Below are positions 46,883-54,884 of a DNA stretch of 64,000 nt, piece by piece. Under the pieces are notes generated by a model, which was not told the DNA's origin, made no database searches, and worked only from the letters and a program-made list of their open reading frames with translations. The translations under genes and the position numbers were made by a program. The stretch lies in NCBI GenBank assembly GCA_050951405.1, contig JBMNIZ010000015.1, positions 1 to 64,000 of the forward strand, in the 5' to 3' direction. This DNA is from JBMNIZ01 sp050951405 (GTDB taxonomy: Bacteria; Bacillota; DULZ01). Positions within the stretch are counted from its first letter, which is position 1; each line of letters begins with the position of its first letter.

Positions 46883-48049
46883 TTAAGCACTGCGGTGCAA
46901 TCTGGTAATAATAAACTCCCTGTGGCCCAATGCTTCTGCACAGGTCCAGCGGCCGTTACAGACCCGGATCATCATCTCCAGCAAAGCATCAGCCGCCTGG
47001 TCCAGATTCATTTCCCGCCGTAAAATACCGCTTACATCCACGTCAATGTGCTCTTTCATGTCCGTAACCGTAAGAGGATTGGCGGATAGTTTAATAACCG
47101 GTACAATAGGATTGCCCACAACATTACCTTGACCGGTGGGGAAAAAGTGGACCACAGCCCCGGATGCAGCCCAGAGGGTCACTGCTTCGGCACCGGCAGA
47201 GGAGGTGTCCATATACCACAAGCCTTTGGAAGTCGGAGCTTCTGCCGGTTTGAGCACTCCCACATATTTGGCCTTGCCTATCTTCTGCAGGTTGCCCAAA
47301 GCTTTTTCCTCAATGGTGGTCAGCCCCCCGGCAATATTGCCTTTAGTGGGCTGAGACCCCAGGAGATCCACACCTTGGCTGAGGATGAAATCATTGTACT
47401 CTTTCCACATTTGATAATAAGCTTCCCCCACTTCCGGTGTAGCTGCATGCTGTTTGCAAATATCCTCAGCGCCGGTTATTTCAGTAGTTTCGCCAAAAGA
47501 TACGGTGGCCCCGGCTTCCAGCAGTCTCTCCACCGCCCTGCCTACCGTAGGATTAGAAGCCAAACCGGAGGTGGTATCGGATTCACCACATTTTATGGAT
47601 ACATAAAGCTCGTCAACGGTACATTCCTCTCGCTGTAACTCCGAAGCCCAGATCACGTATTCTTGCGCTTTCCAGGAAGCCATTTCAATGGTCTTGTGCT
47701 GTCCGTTGCGCTCAATGGCAAAACCGGTTACCGGCTTGCCGGTTTTGGCAATACCCTCTACCACAATATTGGTCCACTCCGGCTCAATGCCGATAACCAC
47801 TACCGCAGCTACGTTCGGATTGCTGCCTGTCCCAATCAAAGTGCGGAAGAACAACTCCAAATCTTCGCCAAACTGCAGCCGCCCATAATGATGAGGCAAA
47901 GCCATGGTTCCTTTGATATTGTGTGCTACCGCCTCGCAAACTGCGTTCGAAAGATCATCTAAGGGCAAAATAATGACATGATTGCGGATGCCGACCTTGC
48001 CATTCTCCCTCCGGTATCCGGTAATTTTGGGAAATACGAAATTAGACAT
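46883..48049 (-). CDS. suyB: UxaA-family large subunit, probable (R)-sulfolactate sulfo-lyase beta subunit
   Basis: SuyAB cleaves (R)-3-sulfolactate to pyruvate and sulfite. 388 residues of the altronate/galactarate dehydratase C-terminal family: GYRRENGKVGIRNHVIILPLDD, GTMALPHHYGRLQFG, KCGESDTTSGLASNPTVG, SQPTKGNIAGGLTTIEEKALGN, FFPTGQGNVVGNPIVPVIKLSANP. The last part, EALGHREFIITRLHRSA, resembles SuyB as I recall it. The start ATG 48049 lies 5 bp after the suyA stop with GAGGTGG. Neighbouring sulfolactate dehydrogenases and exporter favour SuyB over altronate or galactarate dehydratase. Confidence 0.8.
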   Translation of the reverse strand: MSNFVFPKITGYRRENGKVGIRNHVIILPLDDLSNAVCEAVAHNIKGTMALPHHYGRLQFGEDLELFFRTLIGTGSNPNVAAVVVIGIEPEWTNIVVEGIAKTGKPVTGFAIERNGQHKTIEMASWKAQEYVIWASELQREECTVDELYVSIKCGESDTTSGLASNPTVGRAVERLLEAGATVSFGETTEITGAEDICKQHAATPEVGEAYYQMWKEYNDFILSQGVDLLGSQPTKGNIAGGLTTIEEKALGNLQKIGKAKYVGVLKPAEAPTSKGLWYMDTSSAGAEAVTLWAASGAVVHFFPTGQGNVVGNPIVPVIKLSANPLTVTDMKEHIDVDVSGILRREMNLDQAADALLEMMIRVCNGRWTCAEALGHREFIITRLHRSA

Positions 48050-48054
48050 TTGGA

Positions 48055-48339
48055 TTACCACCTCGCTGTCCTTAAATTATGAATGTGTACATGTTCGCCT
48101 TTTGCTATGGGAACAAAAACCTTCCCAATAGGCTTATCATACTTGATCACACTGTCCCCCACCTCAATATCCTTCAGGGCAATCTTGTGACCGATGGGAA
48201 TATCCTGTTTGGCAGTAATACTGATGGTCTCGTCGTTGGACATGATCCAACCTTCTGCTTTCGTTCCTGCTTTGATCTCCTTGACAGCAACACCCACACT
48301 ATCATTGACATCGTGTACTATGAAGTCAGGTTGACTCAT
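48055..48339 (-). CDS. suyA: SAF-domain small subunit, probable (R)-sulfolactate sulfo-lyase alpha subunit
   Basis: 94 residues forming one SAF domain (FIVHDVNDSVGVAVKEIKAG, DIPIGHKIALKDIEVGDSVIKYDKPIGK, HVHIHNLRTARW). It is the small partner of UxaA-type lyases, encoded separately here, as for SuyA. It lies immediately before suyB (5-bp gap). The motif IGHKIAL and the HVHxHN end are those of SuyA and UxaA N-terminal domains. The assignment to sulfolactate rests on context. Confidence 0.8.
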   Translation of the reverse strand: MSQPDFIVHDVNDSVGVAVKEIKAGTKAEGWIMSNDETISITAKQDIPIGHKIALKDIEVGDSVIKYDKPIGKVFVPIAKGEHVHIHNLRTARW

Positions 48340-48380
48340 AACGTCTCATTCCTCCTCTCGAAATTTTGTTTTATGGCTAA

Positions 48381-48407
48381 CAAATAATTATGGTGAATAA
48401 TTATTTG
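48381..48407. repeat. AT-rich perfect inverted repeat between comC and suyA
   Basis: CAAATAATTAT (48381-48391) and ATAATTATTTG (48397-48407) with a 5-nt spacer GGTGA. It lies in the 98-bp gap between comC and suyA. It could be a regulator site or an mRNA structure that adjusts subunit levels. Confidence 0.8.
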
Positions 48408-48437
48408 TGGTGCCCTTTAGCAAAGTATTCTCTTCTT

Positions 48438-49508
48438 TTAACTGGGCAACTGTTCACTGCTCAAAGGTTGGAGAGTTTTAACGCCCAAGGAAACAGCAAT
48501 CTCATTTAGTTCTTTCAATAAATTACCCTCCACCGGTATGCCTTCTCGGACCCTGATCTCCGCTTTCCTTTTCTTCCTTTCACCCGGAAGGAGAATGGCA
48601 TCAAATCCTTCCGCCAGAGGCACGGACTTGATCTCCCCTTTCATTTGTTCCACTCGCTCCACATATTCCCCCCTTGGCATAAAACTTTCAATGTTAAAGG
48701 CAAGAAAGAAATGTCCCACGTCGGTTGGCTTTAGGCTATCGTCATAAATCCAACCCACATGATGTCCAAAAGAGGAACCGCTGATAATGCCGGAGAACAT
48801 TTCCACCGCCAGTGCCAAGGCATAACCCTTGGCCCCTCCCAAGGGAAGCACCGCTCCTTCCAAGGCCTTTTTGGCATCAGTAGTGGGTTTGCCGTCTCCA
48901 TCGATTGCCCAGCCTTCCGGTATTGGGCGGCCTTCCTTAGCAGCCAGGATAATATTTCCCCTGGCCACATTACTGGAGGACATATCCACAATCACTGGCG
49001 TATCTGCCGTGGGAAAACCAAAAGAAATGGGATTGGTACCAAAGTAGGGCTTTTTCCCGCCCCAGGGCGGAATGCCCGCAGGAGAATTGGTCATGGCCAT
49101 GCCGATCATTCCGGCACGAACAGCCAGCTTACAGTAGTAAGTGGCAGCGCCGAAATGATTGCTGTGTCTGGCCGGCACCACTCCCACTCCTACCCGGCCT
49201 GCTAATTCGATGGCTTTTTCCATGGCCAGCACCGCCACCAACTGGCCCAGGCCGTTATCCCCGTCCAGGATAGCAACAGCCGGCGCAGTCTGGGTTATTT
49301 TAATCTGGGGTTTAACATTTATCCGGCCATTTTGTAACCGGGTTAAATAGATCGGGAGACGGCTGATCCCATGGGTATCAATACCATCCAAGCTGGTATC
49401 CACCAGCACCTCGGCCACAATTCTCGCTTCTTTCCAGGGAACTCCCGTTCCCGCAAGCAATTCGGCACAGAATTCCTGTAAAACATCGGCAGCAAAAGTT
49501 GTATTCAT
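48438..49508 (-). CDS. comC: Ldh_2-family oxidoreductase, probable (R)-sulfolactate dehydrogenase
   Basis: 356 residues of the malate/ureidoglycolate/sulfolactate dehydrogenase family, with the catalytic-type segment VPARHSNHFGAATYYC, the DGDNGLGQLVAVLAMEKAI stretch, NPISFGFPTADTPVIVDMSSSNVARG and PLGGAKGYALALAVEMFSG. ComC-type members interconvert (R)-sulfolactate and sulfopyruvate with NAD(P). Next to an SlcC-like enzyme it could complete a two-dehydrogenase racemisation. A plain malate/lactate dehydrogenase role cannot be excluded from sequence alone. The start ATG 49508 has AAGGGGTG upstream. Confidence 0.75.
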   Translation of the reverse strand: MNTTFAADVLQEFCAELLAGTGVPWKEARIVAEVLVDTSLDGIDTHGISRLPIYLTRLQNGRINVKPQIKITQTAPAVAILDGDNGLGQLVAVLAMEKAIELAGRVGVGVVPARHSNHFGAATYYCKLAVRAGMIGMAMTNSPAGIPPWGGKKPYFGTNPISFGFPTADTPVIVDMSSSNVARGNIILAAKEGRPIPEGWAIDGDGKPTTDAKKALEGAVLPLGGAKGYALALAVEMFSGIISGSSFGHHVGWIYDDSLKPTDVGHFFLAFNIESFMPRGEYVERVEQMKGEIKSVPLAEGFDAILLPGERKKRKAEIRVREGIPVEGNLLKELNEIAVSLGVKTLQPLSSEQLPS

Positions 49509-49548
49509 GTGTTGAACACCCCTTTTTCATTCCACAGCTGTCAAAGTA

Positions 49549-50490
49549 CTACTGGGCAATACACAAGGAAGGATGTCCTCTGAGCACTTTTACAGTTTCC
49601 CTGGCTACCAACACGGAAGTTTTTACTTGCGCTTCTCCAGTCAAGCCGGCTACATGGGGAGTGAGAATAACATTATCCAAGGTAAGGAGAGGCGAACCTT
49701 CCGGCGGTTCCTGTTCAAAAACATCCAAAGCTGCTCCGGCAATCCTACGGGAGGCCAAAGCTTCATAAAGAGACTGCTCCTCTATGATCCCTCCCCGGGA
49801 GGAGTTAATAAGGTAGGCTGTGGATTTCATCAGTGCGATGTTTTGCCGATTGATAAGATGGCGGGTGGCTTGATTATAAGGCAGATGTAAGCTGACAAAA
49901 TCCGATTGGGACATTAATTCTTCCAAGCTGACCATTTTCACTTGAAAATCCGTATTGGCCATTTCATATGGCGACAAAAAGGGATCGTACCCCAATAATT
50001 CCATGCCAAAAGCTTTGGCCCGAAATGCCAGGCGAGTGCCGATTTCTCCAACCCCAACCAAACCAAGTATCTTACCGAAAAGCTCCATGCCCGTAAAACG
50101 CTGGCGATCCCAATTGCCCTTTTTCACCTCGGCTGTTGCTTCCAGGGGACGCCTGGCAAAAGAAAGAACACAAGCAAACACATATTCCGCTACAGAAATG
50201 GCATTGCAATTTCGGGCAAAAACCACTGGTACGCCTTTTTCTCGAGCAGCTTGAAGATCAATATTATCCAATCCCACACCTAACCTGCCGATCACTTTGA
50301 GGCGTGAGGCTGACTGGAGTAAGTTTCTGGTGACTTTCGTTTGGTTGCGTACGATTAACCCATCAGCATCACTGACCGCTTCAAACAGCAATTCACTTCT
50401 CCACAAATACGGGTCATAAATCACCTGCCCGATTTCCGCAAGAATCTCAAGACCTTCCGGCCAGATGAACTCTGTCACAACTACCTTCAT
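49549..50490 (-). CDS. slcC: D-2-hydroxyacid dehydrogenase family, probable (S)-sulfolactate dehydrogenase
   Basis: 313 residues of the phosphoglycerate-dehydrogenase-like family, without an ACT domain. The NAD-binding motif is GKILGLVGVGEIGTRLA; the catalytic Arg (INSSRGGIIEE), Glu (DVFEQEPPEG) and His (LTPHVAGLTGE) are present. SlcC oxidises (S)-sulfolactate to sulfopyruvate in the Chromohalobacter-type pathway. Context (comC, suyAB, TTT importer) makes this the best fit; serine synthesis is unlikely because no serC/serB lies near and the ACT domain is absent. First gene after the regulated promoter at 50622-50650. Confidence 0.75.
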   Translation of the reverse strand: MKVVVTEFIWPEGLEILAEIGQVIYDPYLWRSELLFEAVSDADGLIVRNQTKVTRNLLQSASRLKVIGRLGVGLDNIDLQAAREKGVPVVFARNCNAISVAEYVFACVLSFARRPLEATAEVKKGNWDRQRFTGMELFGKILGLVGVGEIGTRLAFRAKAFGMELLGYDPFLSPYEMANTDFQVKMVSLEELMSQSDFVSLHLPYNQATRHLINRQNIALMKSTAYLINSSRGGIIEEQSLYEALASRRIAGAALDVFEQEPPEGSPLLTLDNVILTPHVAGLTGEAQVKTSVLVARETVKVLRGHPSLCIAQ

Positions 50491-50607
50491 CTTTTCACCT
50501 CAATTCAGCTCAAAATGGGAGGCAATATTTCTGAGCTTATCTGGACATTTCTTTTCAGGTGTTATATTATAAAATTATAGCAATTTGGGTAATATATCAT
50601 AGGTATG

Positions 50608-50650
50608 TGGTATTACCTTTAATTATAGAGGCTAGCCCCTTTTGTGTCAA
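50608..50650 (-). promoter_or_regulatory. sigma-A promoter of slcC with operator at +1
   Basis: On the minus strand TTGACA (50645-50650), a 17-bp spacer and TATAAT (50622-50627) form a perfect consensus promoter. TGGTATTACCT (50608-50618) lies over the expected +1, one mismatch from the palindrome TGGTATTACCA found three times at the tctC promoter. It lies between slcC and the divergent gntR gene, as expected for a self-adjacent repressor site. Confidence 0.85.
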
Positions 50651-50715
50651 TCTGCCATAACAATTCGGGAATCACTATATAAAATTACAAGAAAATCTTT
50701 GCAAGGAGGTTAACC

Positions 50716-51414
50716 ATGTTTCAACGCATCGGTCGCACTGACACATTGCGCCACGAGGTTGCAGAGCACATCAAAAAATCCATCGAGGAGGGCAAGATCA
50801 AACCCGGAGACCGCCTGCCCACCGAACGGGAAATGGCCGAACAATTCGGGGTCAGCCGTACCGTAGTCAGGGATGCTGTGAAGACTCTGACAGGTCTTGG
50901 TCTTCTTGAAGTCAAACATGGTGTAGGCATTTTTGTCACTACTCCGGATAGCAAGTTTATCGCCCGCCAGTTATCCGGGCTGGTGAGCAATGAAAATGAC
51001 ACCATCATAAACCTTTTCGAAGTAAGAATGCTTTTGGAGACCGCCGCTGCCGGCTGGGCCGCTGAACGGCATTCGGAAGAGGATCTTCAATTGCTCCGTG
51101 AAAATGTGCAGTCCCATGAAGCATTGATCAAAACCAATGACATCAATAGCCTGGGAGAGCAGGACAGAAAATTTCATGTCTTGGTGGCCAAGTCAACCCG
51201 CAATCCCGTGATTATTCGCTTGATGAAAAGCATCCTTGACCTGCTGGAAGTAAGCAACCGGAAAACCCTGACCATCAAAGGCCGCGCCCAACAGTCGGTG
51301 GAGGAGCATAAAGACATTTTCCATGCCATAGAAAAAAAGGATGTGGAAGAAGCACAGCAGGCGATGAAAAAGCATTTATCCAGCGTAATGGATTCCCTAA
51401 AACTTATTGACTGA
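50716..51414 (+). CDS. GntR-family (FadR/FCD) transcriptional regulator of the sulfolactate genes
   Basis: 232 residues: winged helix-turn-helix (about 8-75, VAEHIKKSIEEGKIKPGDRLPTERE, FGVSRTVVRDAVKTL) and an all-helical FCD ligand domain (about 95-225) with candidate metal-binding residues in EQDRKFHVLVAK, EEHKDIFHAI and KKHLSSV. FCD regulators usually respond to small carboxylates. The start ATG 50716 follows AAGGAGG. It is divergent from slcC and sits between the catabolic and transport units. The palindrome TGGTATTACCA fits the TGGTxxxACCA pattern of FadR-type sites, so it is the likely ligand-responsive repressor. Confidence 0.88.
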   Translation: MFQRIGRTDTLRHEVAEHIKKSIEEGKIKPGDRLPTEREMAEQFGVSRTVVRDAVKTLTGLGLLEVKHGVGIFVTTPDSKFIARQLSGLVSNENDTIINLFEVRMLLETAAAGWAAERHSEEDLQLLRENVQSHEALIKTNDINSLGEQDRKFHVLVAKSTRNPVIIRLMKSILDLLEVSNRKTLTIKGRAQQSVEEHKDIFHAIEKKDVEEAQQAMKKHLSSVMDSLKLID

Positions 51415-51427
51415 GTGTTTTACTTGA

Positions 51428-51463
51428 AGGCCTGAGCCGCTTATCCTGGCACAGGCCTTTTTC
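51428..51463 (+). terminator. intrinsic terminator after gntR
   Basis: AGGCCTG/CAGGCCT forms a 7-bp stem (51428-51434 with 51452-51458) followed by a T-run, between the convergent gntR and tctB genes. Confidence 0.85.
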
Positions 51464-51471
51464 AATTATTT

Positions 51472-51918
51472 TCACCCGCCAAAAAACTTACCCAGGGGCA
51501 GCGGTACAAGAAAGATTTGATAAAACACCAGGTAAAACAATACGGGAACCCCTATTCCCAATAAAATGATCTTCGGGATTGAAGTACCGTTCTCTTTCCC
51601 CCGTCCCAAAAGCCAAAAAAAGAAGATCAGATACAAAACGCTGCTAATAATAAAACCCAAATAGACCATCATCACCCCATACCCAATCATACCTGCAAAC
51701 ATGGCTGCCAGCCGTTTCGCCTCAATCCCGGCAAAGGGTGCTTCCTCCGGCTTAGAGACCATGTTTTGCATGATCTGCAGCAGGCAAAATATAGCCAGAA
51801 TGACAGCCACCACCCGGGGGAAAAAGGAACTCAGTTCGGAGAATTTGCCCGCGGCGAACCAGGTGACCACGGCAATAAGGAAAAATACCAATGACGAAAA
51901 TACAGTGGCATTAAACAC
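51472..51918 (-). CDS. tctB: TTT-family small membrane subunit (TctB-like)
   Basis: 148 residues with four hydrophobic helices (FNATVFSSLVFFLIAVVTWFA, FPRVVAVILAIFCLLQ, MFAGMIGYGVMMVYLGFII, GIGVPVLFYLVFYQIFLVPLPLG). The TctB family is short and variable; assignment rests on size, topology and an 8-bp overlap with tctA. Together with TctA and TctC it forms a binding-protein-dependent, ion-driven importer for carboxylates, here probably sulfolactate. Confidence 0.85.
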   Translation of the reverse strand: MFNATVFSSLVFFLIAVVTWFAAGKFSELSSFFPRVVAVILAIFCLLQIMQNMVSKPEEAPFAGIEAKRLAAMFAGMIGYGVMMVYLGFIISSVLYLIFFFWLLGRGKENGTSIPKIILLGIGVPVLFYLVFYQIFLVPLPLGKFFGG

Positions 51919-53428
51919 TGCTCACGCCCTCCTTCCCTTTACTTTCCCGAAGGGAAGAAACAATCGGCAGAGCAATGGAGATCAAGCAGAAGATAATCAG
52001 GAGAACGGAAATAGGCCTGGTAAAGAACACCTTTAAAATACTGCCGCTGGCTTTACCGATGAGCATGGATTGGACCAAGCCGTTCTCCGCAAAGGGACCA
52101 AGAATCAGGCCCAGGACGATGGGACCGGGATGAAAACCCAGCTTTTTGGTCACATAGCCGATTAAGCCAAAAAAGATCATAATCCAGACATCCATCATAT
52201 TATTTCTGATGGCATAGGAACCGATTACGGTGAGAAAGACGATCAAAGGTGCCAAATAATTGGAGGGCAAGTTGATTAACCGTGCCACATAACGAGCACC
52301 GAAAAAGCCCATCACAAACATGAGGACATTGGCCAGAATAAAGGAGAATAAAAATGTGTAAGTAATGACACCGTAAGTGGTATATAGCTCAGGTCCGGGA
52401 CGTAAACCTTGGATCATCAGTGCACCCAGCATCACTGCCGCCGGAGCCGCACCAGGGATGCCCAGGGTCAGGAGGGGTACCAAAGAACCACCCACTTCCG
52501 CATTATTGGAGGCTTCCGAAGCCGCCACCCCATCAATGATGCCTGTGCCGAACTTTTCTTTCTCCTTGGAAAAGCGTACCGCCTCATTATAGGCCATCAG
52601 ACTGGCGATGTTACCTCCGGCCCCGGGTATTACTCCCACAATAAAGCCAATCACCGCAGAACGAACCAACAGCACCGGTTTCTTGATCAATTCCAAAATA
52701 ACCGATTTGGCTACACCTTTTTTCGGCTTGTAACTGATTACGTCCTGGATACTTGCCTTTTTCTCCACCATGGCCAGCACTTCCGGCACACAGAAAAAAC
52801 CGATCAAAACCACAATCAACTGCAGCCCTGCCTGCAACTGGTATAAGCCAAAGGAGAACCTCATATCCCCGCCGATAGGGGATATGCCCACGGTGCTCAA
52901 CAACAAGCCAAGGGCACCGCCGATCAAACCTTTAAGCATGGAACCGGTGGAAAGGGTGGCAATAATAGTCAAACCAAATACCGCCAGCCAAAAATACTCC
53001 GGCGGACCGAATTTTAATGCTACTTTAGCCAGGGGCGGCGATAAAAAAAGCAAGCCCAGCGCTCCTAGAACTCCACCCACACCGGAGCTGAACGCTGCGG
53101 CAACCAGAGCGTGTTCTGCCATCCCCTTTTTGGTCAATGGAAACCCATCAAAAGTAGTGGCAATAGCTGAAGGTGTACCGGGTGTATTGATCAGAATGGC
53201 TGCAATACAACCACCATAAATAGCCCCTACATAAACGCCACCAAGTACCATCAGGCTGGTACTGGCATCCATCACAAAAGTAAAAGGCACCAGTAAAGCC
53301 AAAGCCATGGTAGCAGTTAGCCCGGGAAGGGCACCAACGATAATACCTACCGCTATACCCGAGGTCATTAAGAATAAGCGAATCGGATCAACCATGTTCG
53401 TCAAAGCAGCAACCATGTTTTCCGCCAT
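51911..53428 (-). CDS. tctA: TTT-family large membrane subunit (TctA-like)
   Basis: 505 residues, about 11-12 membrane helices. Family stretches include GIAVGIIVGALPGLTATMALALLVPFTF, GAIYGGCIAAILINTPGTPSAIATTFDGFPL, GVIPGAGGNIASLMAYNEAVRFSKE and GSLVPLLTLGIPGAAPAAVMLGALMIQGLRPGP. It is the transport channel of the importer. The start ATG 53428 follows AAGGGGGG. A hairpin in the 219-bp gap behind tctC may lower its expression relative to the binding protein. Intact. Confidence 0.93.
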   Translation of the reverse strand: MAENMVAALTNMVDPIRLFLMTSGIAVGIIVGALPGLTATMALALLVPFTFVMDASTSLMVLGGVYVGAIYGGCIAAILINTPGTPSAIATTFDGFPLTKKGMAEHALVAAAFSSGVGGVLGALGLLFLSPPLAKVALKFGPPEYFWLAVFGLTIIATLSTGSMLKGLIGGALGLLLSTVGISPIGGDMRFSFGLYQLQAGLQLIVVLIGFFCVPEVLAMVEKKASIQDVISYKPKKGVAKSVILELIKKPVLLVRSAVIGFIVGVIPGAGGNIASLMAYNEAVRFSKEKEKFGTGIIDGVAASEASNNAEVGGSLVPLLTLGIPGAAPAAVMLGALMIQGLRPGPELYTTYGVITYTFLFSFILANVLMFVMGFFGARYVARLINLPSNYLAPLIVFLTVIGSYAIRNNMMDVWIMIFFGLIGYVTKKLGFHPGPIVLGLILGPFAENGLVQSMLIGKASGSILKVFFTRPISVLLIIFCLISIALPIVSSLRESKGKEGVSSV

Positions 53429-53526
53429 TTTATTCCCCCCTTCAGGGCGTAAGCGTAGTTAAAGAAAAATATGCTGGAATCATCAACATGGTTTTGGCTT
53501 TAATCCGGTTGCAATCTCAGACAATA

Positions 53527-53581
53527 AGGGGCCTCCTTTTTCATGTGATCGATATGAAAGTAATAGACGAAGGAGGCCCCT
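53527..53581. repeat. 12-bp-stem hairpin between tctC and tctA
   Basis: AGGGGCCTCCTT (53527-53538) pairs perfectly with AAGGAGGCCCCT (53570-53581) across 31 nt. No T-run follows on the minus strand. Such structures often protect the upstream binding-protein message or attenuate read-through to the membrane subunits. Confidence 0.8.
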
Positions 53582-53647
53582 GTCACTTACGGTTTACATC
53601 CCTTACCCGTATCTTCTATATTTCTTCTGTTTCCTCTATAAATTTAA

Positions 53648-54658
53648 TTATTCAACCTCAACGTCTTTCATGAGTTCTTTATACAGTACGATTTTTTCTT
53701 CGATATATTTCTTGGATTCGGAAGCACCCATGGCCACAGGAGTGAATCCATCCCTGACCATCTGGGCCTGGATCTCCGGGTCATTGGCGATCTTTAGAAA
53801 AGCTTCTTCCAGTATCTCAATGATGGCCGGGTCAGTTCCGGGAGGAACAGCTACCCCGCGGTCAATACTGCAATCAAAATCATAGCCTAATTCTTTAAAT
53901 GTGGGCACATCAGGCAGTGCTTCAAACCGCTCCTCAGAAGCAATGGCCAGAACTTTCATATCGTCATAATGGGCCACCAAGTCATTGGAGTTCCCCATCA
54001 TCGCATCGATATGACCACCTAAAAAGGCTTGCAATTGGGGAGCCGCACCGGTAAAGGGCACAAATTGGGTTTTAATACCAGCTAACTGATCTAATAAAAG
54101 ATAAGCTAAGTGATGTCCGGAAAAAGTACCGGAACCGCCTACAGTAATGCTATTGGGTTTGGCCTTGGCCGCCTCTATATATTCTTCCAGGGTATTGTAG
54201 GGACTATCTTTTTGTACCGCTAGCCCTATATATGTTTTCTGGAAAATAGCCACCGGTTCAATTTGTTCCGTTTCATATCCTGCATCATCTCGCGACATGG
54301 GTTGAAGAATAATGTGAGGTATATTAAAGCCGCAGATGTAATAACCATCAGGCTTTTGTTTGACCAGCTCAGCCCAGCCAACAGCACCGCCCCCACCGGG
54401 TTTGTAGGTGATGGTGATGGGTTGTCCCAGATACTCTTTCAGCAAAGGTTGTTGTCTTCGAGCCTCAATATCGGACTGACCGCCGGCATCAAAAGGAATT
54501 ACGTATTCGATTGGTTTGGTAGGATAATCAATTTTACTGGCTTCTGTCTGCTCCGGAGCCGCGGGCTCTTCTGGTTGTTTATCACCGCCGCAGCCAACCA
54601 CTGCAAAGGTAACCAACAGCACCAAAACTAGTGGTAAAACATATTTTGCCTTTTTCAT
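53648..54658 (-). CDS. tctC: TTT-family substrate-binding lipoprotein (TctC-like)
   Basis: 336 residues. The N-terminal lipoprotein signal MKKAKYVLPLVLVLLVTFAV ends in a lipobox (VVGC), followed by an acidic linker and the Bug/TctC fold (KPIEYVIPFDAGGQSDIEARR, GGGGAVGWAELVKQKPDGYYI, GTFSGHHLAYLLLDQLAGI, GGHIDAMMGN). The start ATG 54658 has AAGGAGG upstream; the frame extends 11 codons further without one. It is the first gene of tctC-tctA-tctB, controlled by the strong promoter and triple operator at 54815-54884. The ligand is inferred to be sulfolactate from context. Confidence 0.92.
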   Translation of the reverse strand: MKKAKYVLPLVLVLLVTFAVVGCGGDKQPEEPAAPEQTEASKIDYPTKPIEYVIPFDAGGQSDIEARRQQPLLKEYLGQPITITYKPGGGGAVGWAELVKQKPDGYYICGFNIPHIILQPMSRDDAGYETEQIEPVAIFQKTYIGLAVQKDSPYNTLEEYIEAAKAKPNSITVGGSGTFSGHHLAYLLLDQLAGIKTQFVPFTGAAPQLQAFLGGHIDAMMGNSNDLVAHYDDMKVLAIASEERFEALPDVPTFKELGYDFDCSIDRGVAVPPGTDPAIIEILEEAFLKIANDPEIQAQMVRDGFTPVAMGASESKKYIEEKIVLYKELMKDVEVE

Positions 54659-54814
54659 GGTTTTCCTCCTTACCATTATTTTGGCAGGCAAAACAACATC
54701 GCCAGTCTTTCCACTACCAACTTTCCCCTTTTTATCTAGCTTACTTTTTACCTCCTTTCAAATTTTCTCAAAAAAAATTTGACATACCGCAAGAAAACTT
54801 GCTTCCTGCATATG

Positions 54815-54853
54815 TGGTATTACCAATGTGGTATTACCAGTGTGGTATTACCA
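54815..54853. promoter_or_regulatory. three tandem operators TGGTATTACCA at 14-bp spacing
   Basis: Exact copies begin at 54815, 54829 and 54843. Each is an 11-bp palindrome (TGGTA-T-TACCA) in a 14-bp unit. The copy nearest the promoter covers the expected +1 of tctC. The near-identical site at 50608 before slcC points to the FadR-type regulator encoded at 50716-51414. Confidence 0.88.
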
Positions 54854-54855
54854 CT

Positions 54856-54884
54856 ATTATACTTCGTGCTTGTACAAGTGTCAA
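54856..54884 (-). promoter_or_regulatory. consensus sigma-A promoter of tctCAB
   Basis: On the minus strand TTGACA (54879-54884), 17 bp, TATAAT (54856-54861). The operators start 2 bp beyond the -10, so a bound repressor would block initiation or clearance. The untranslated leader to tctC is about 190 nt. Confidence 0.88.

Noticed and set aside
46883..48339. Reading the UxaA-family pair as altronate or galactarate dehydratase
   Set aside because: No hexuronate or sugar-acid genes are near. Two 2-hydroxyacid dehydrogenases, a TauE-type exporter and a TTT importer fit sulfolactate better, and the small SAF subunit is separate as in SuyA. A tree is still needed.
49549..50490. Calling the 313-residue dehydrogenase SerA (phosphoglycerate dehydrogenase)
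   Set aside because: It lacks the C-terminal ACT domain, no serine-biosynthesis gene is adjacent, and its promoter shares the operator of the importer genes.
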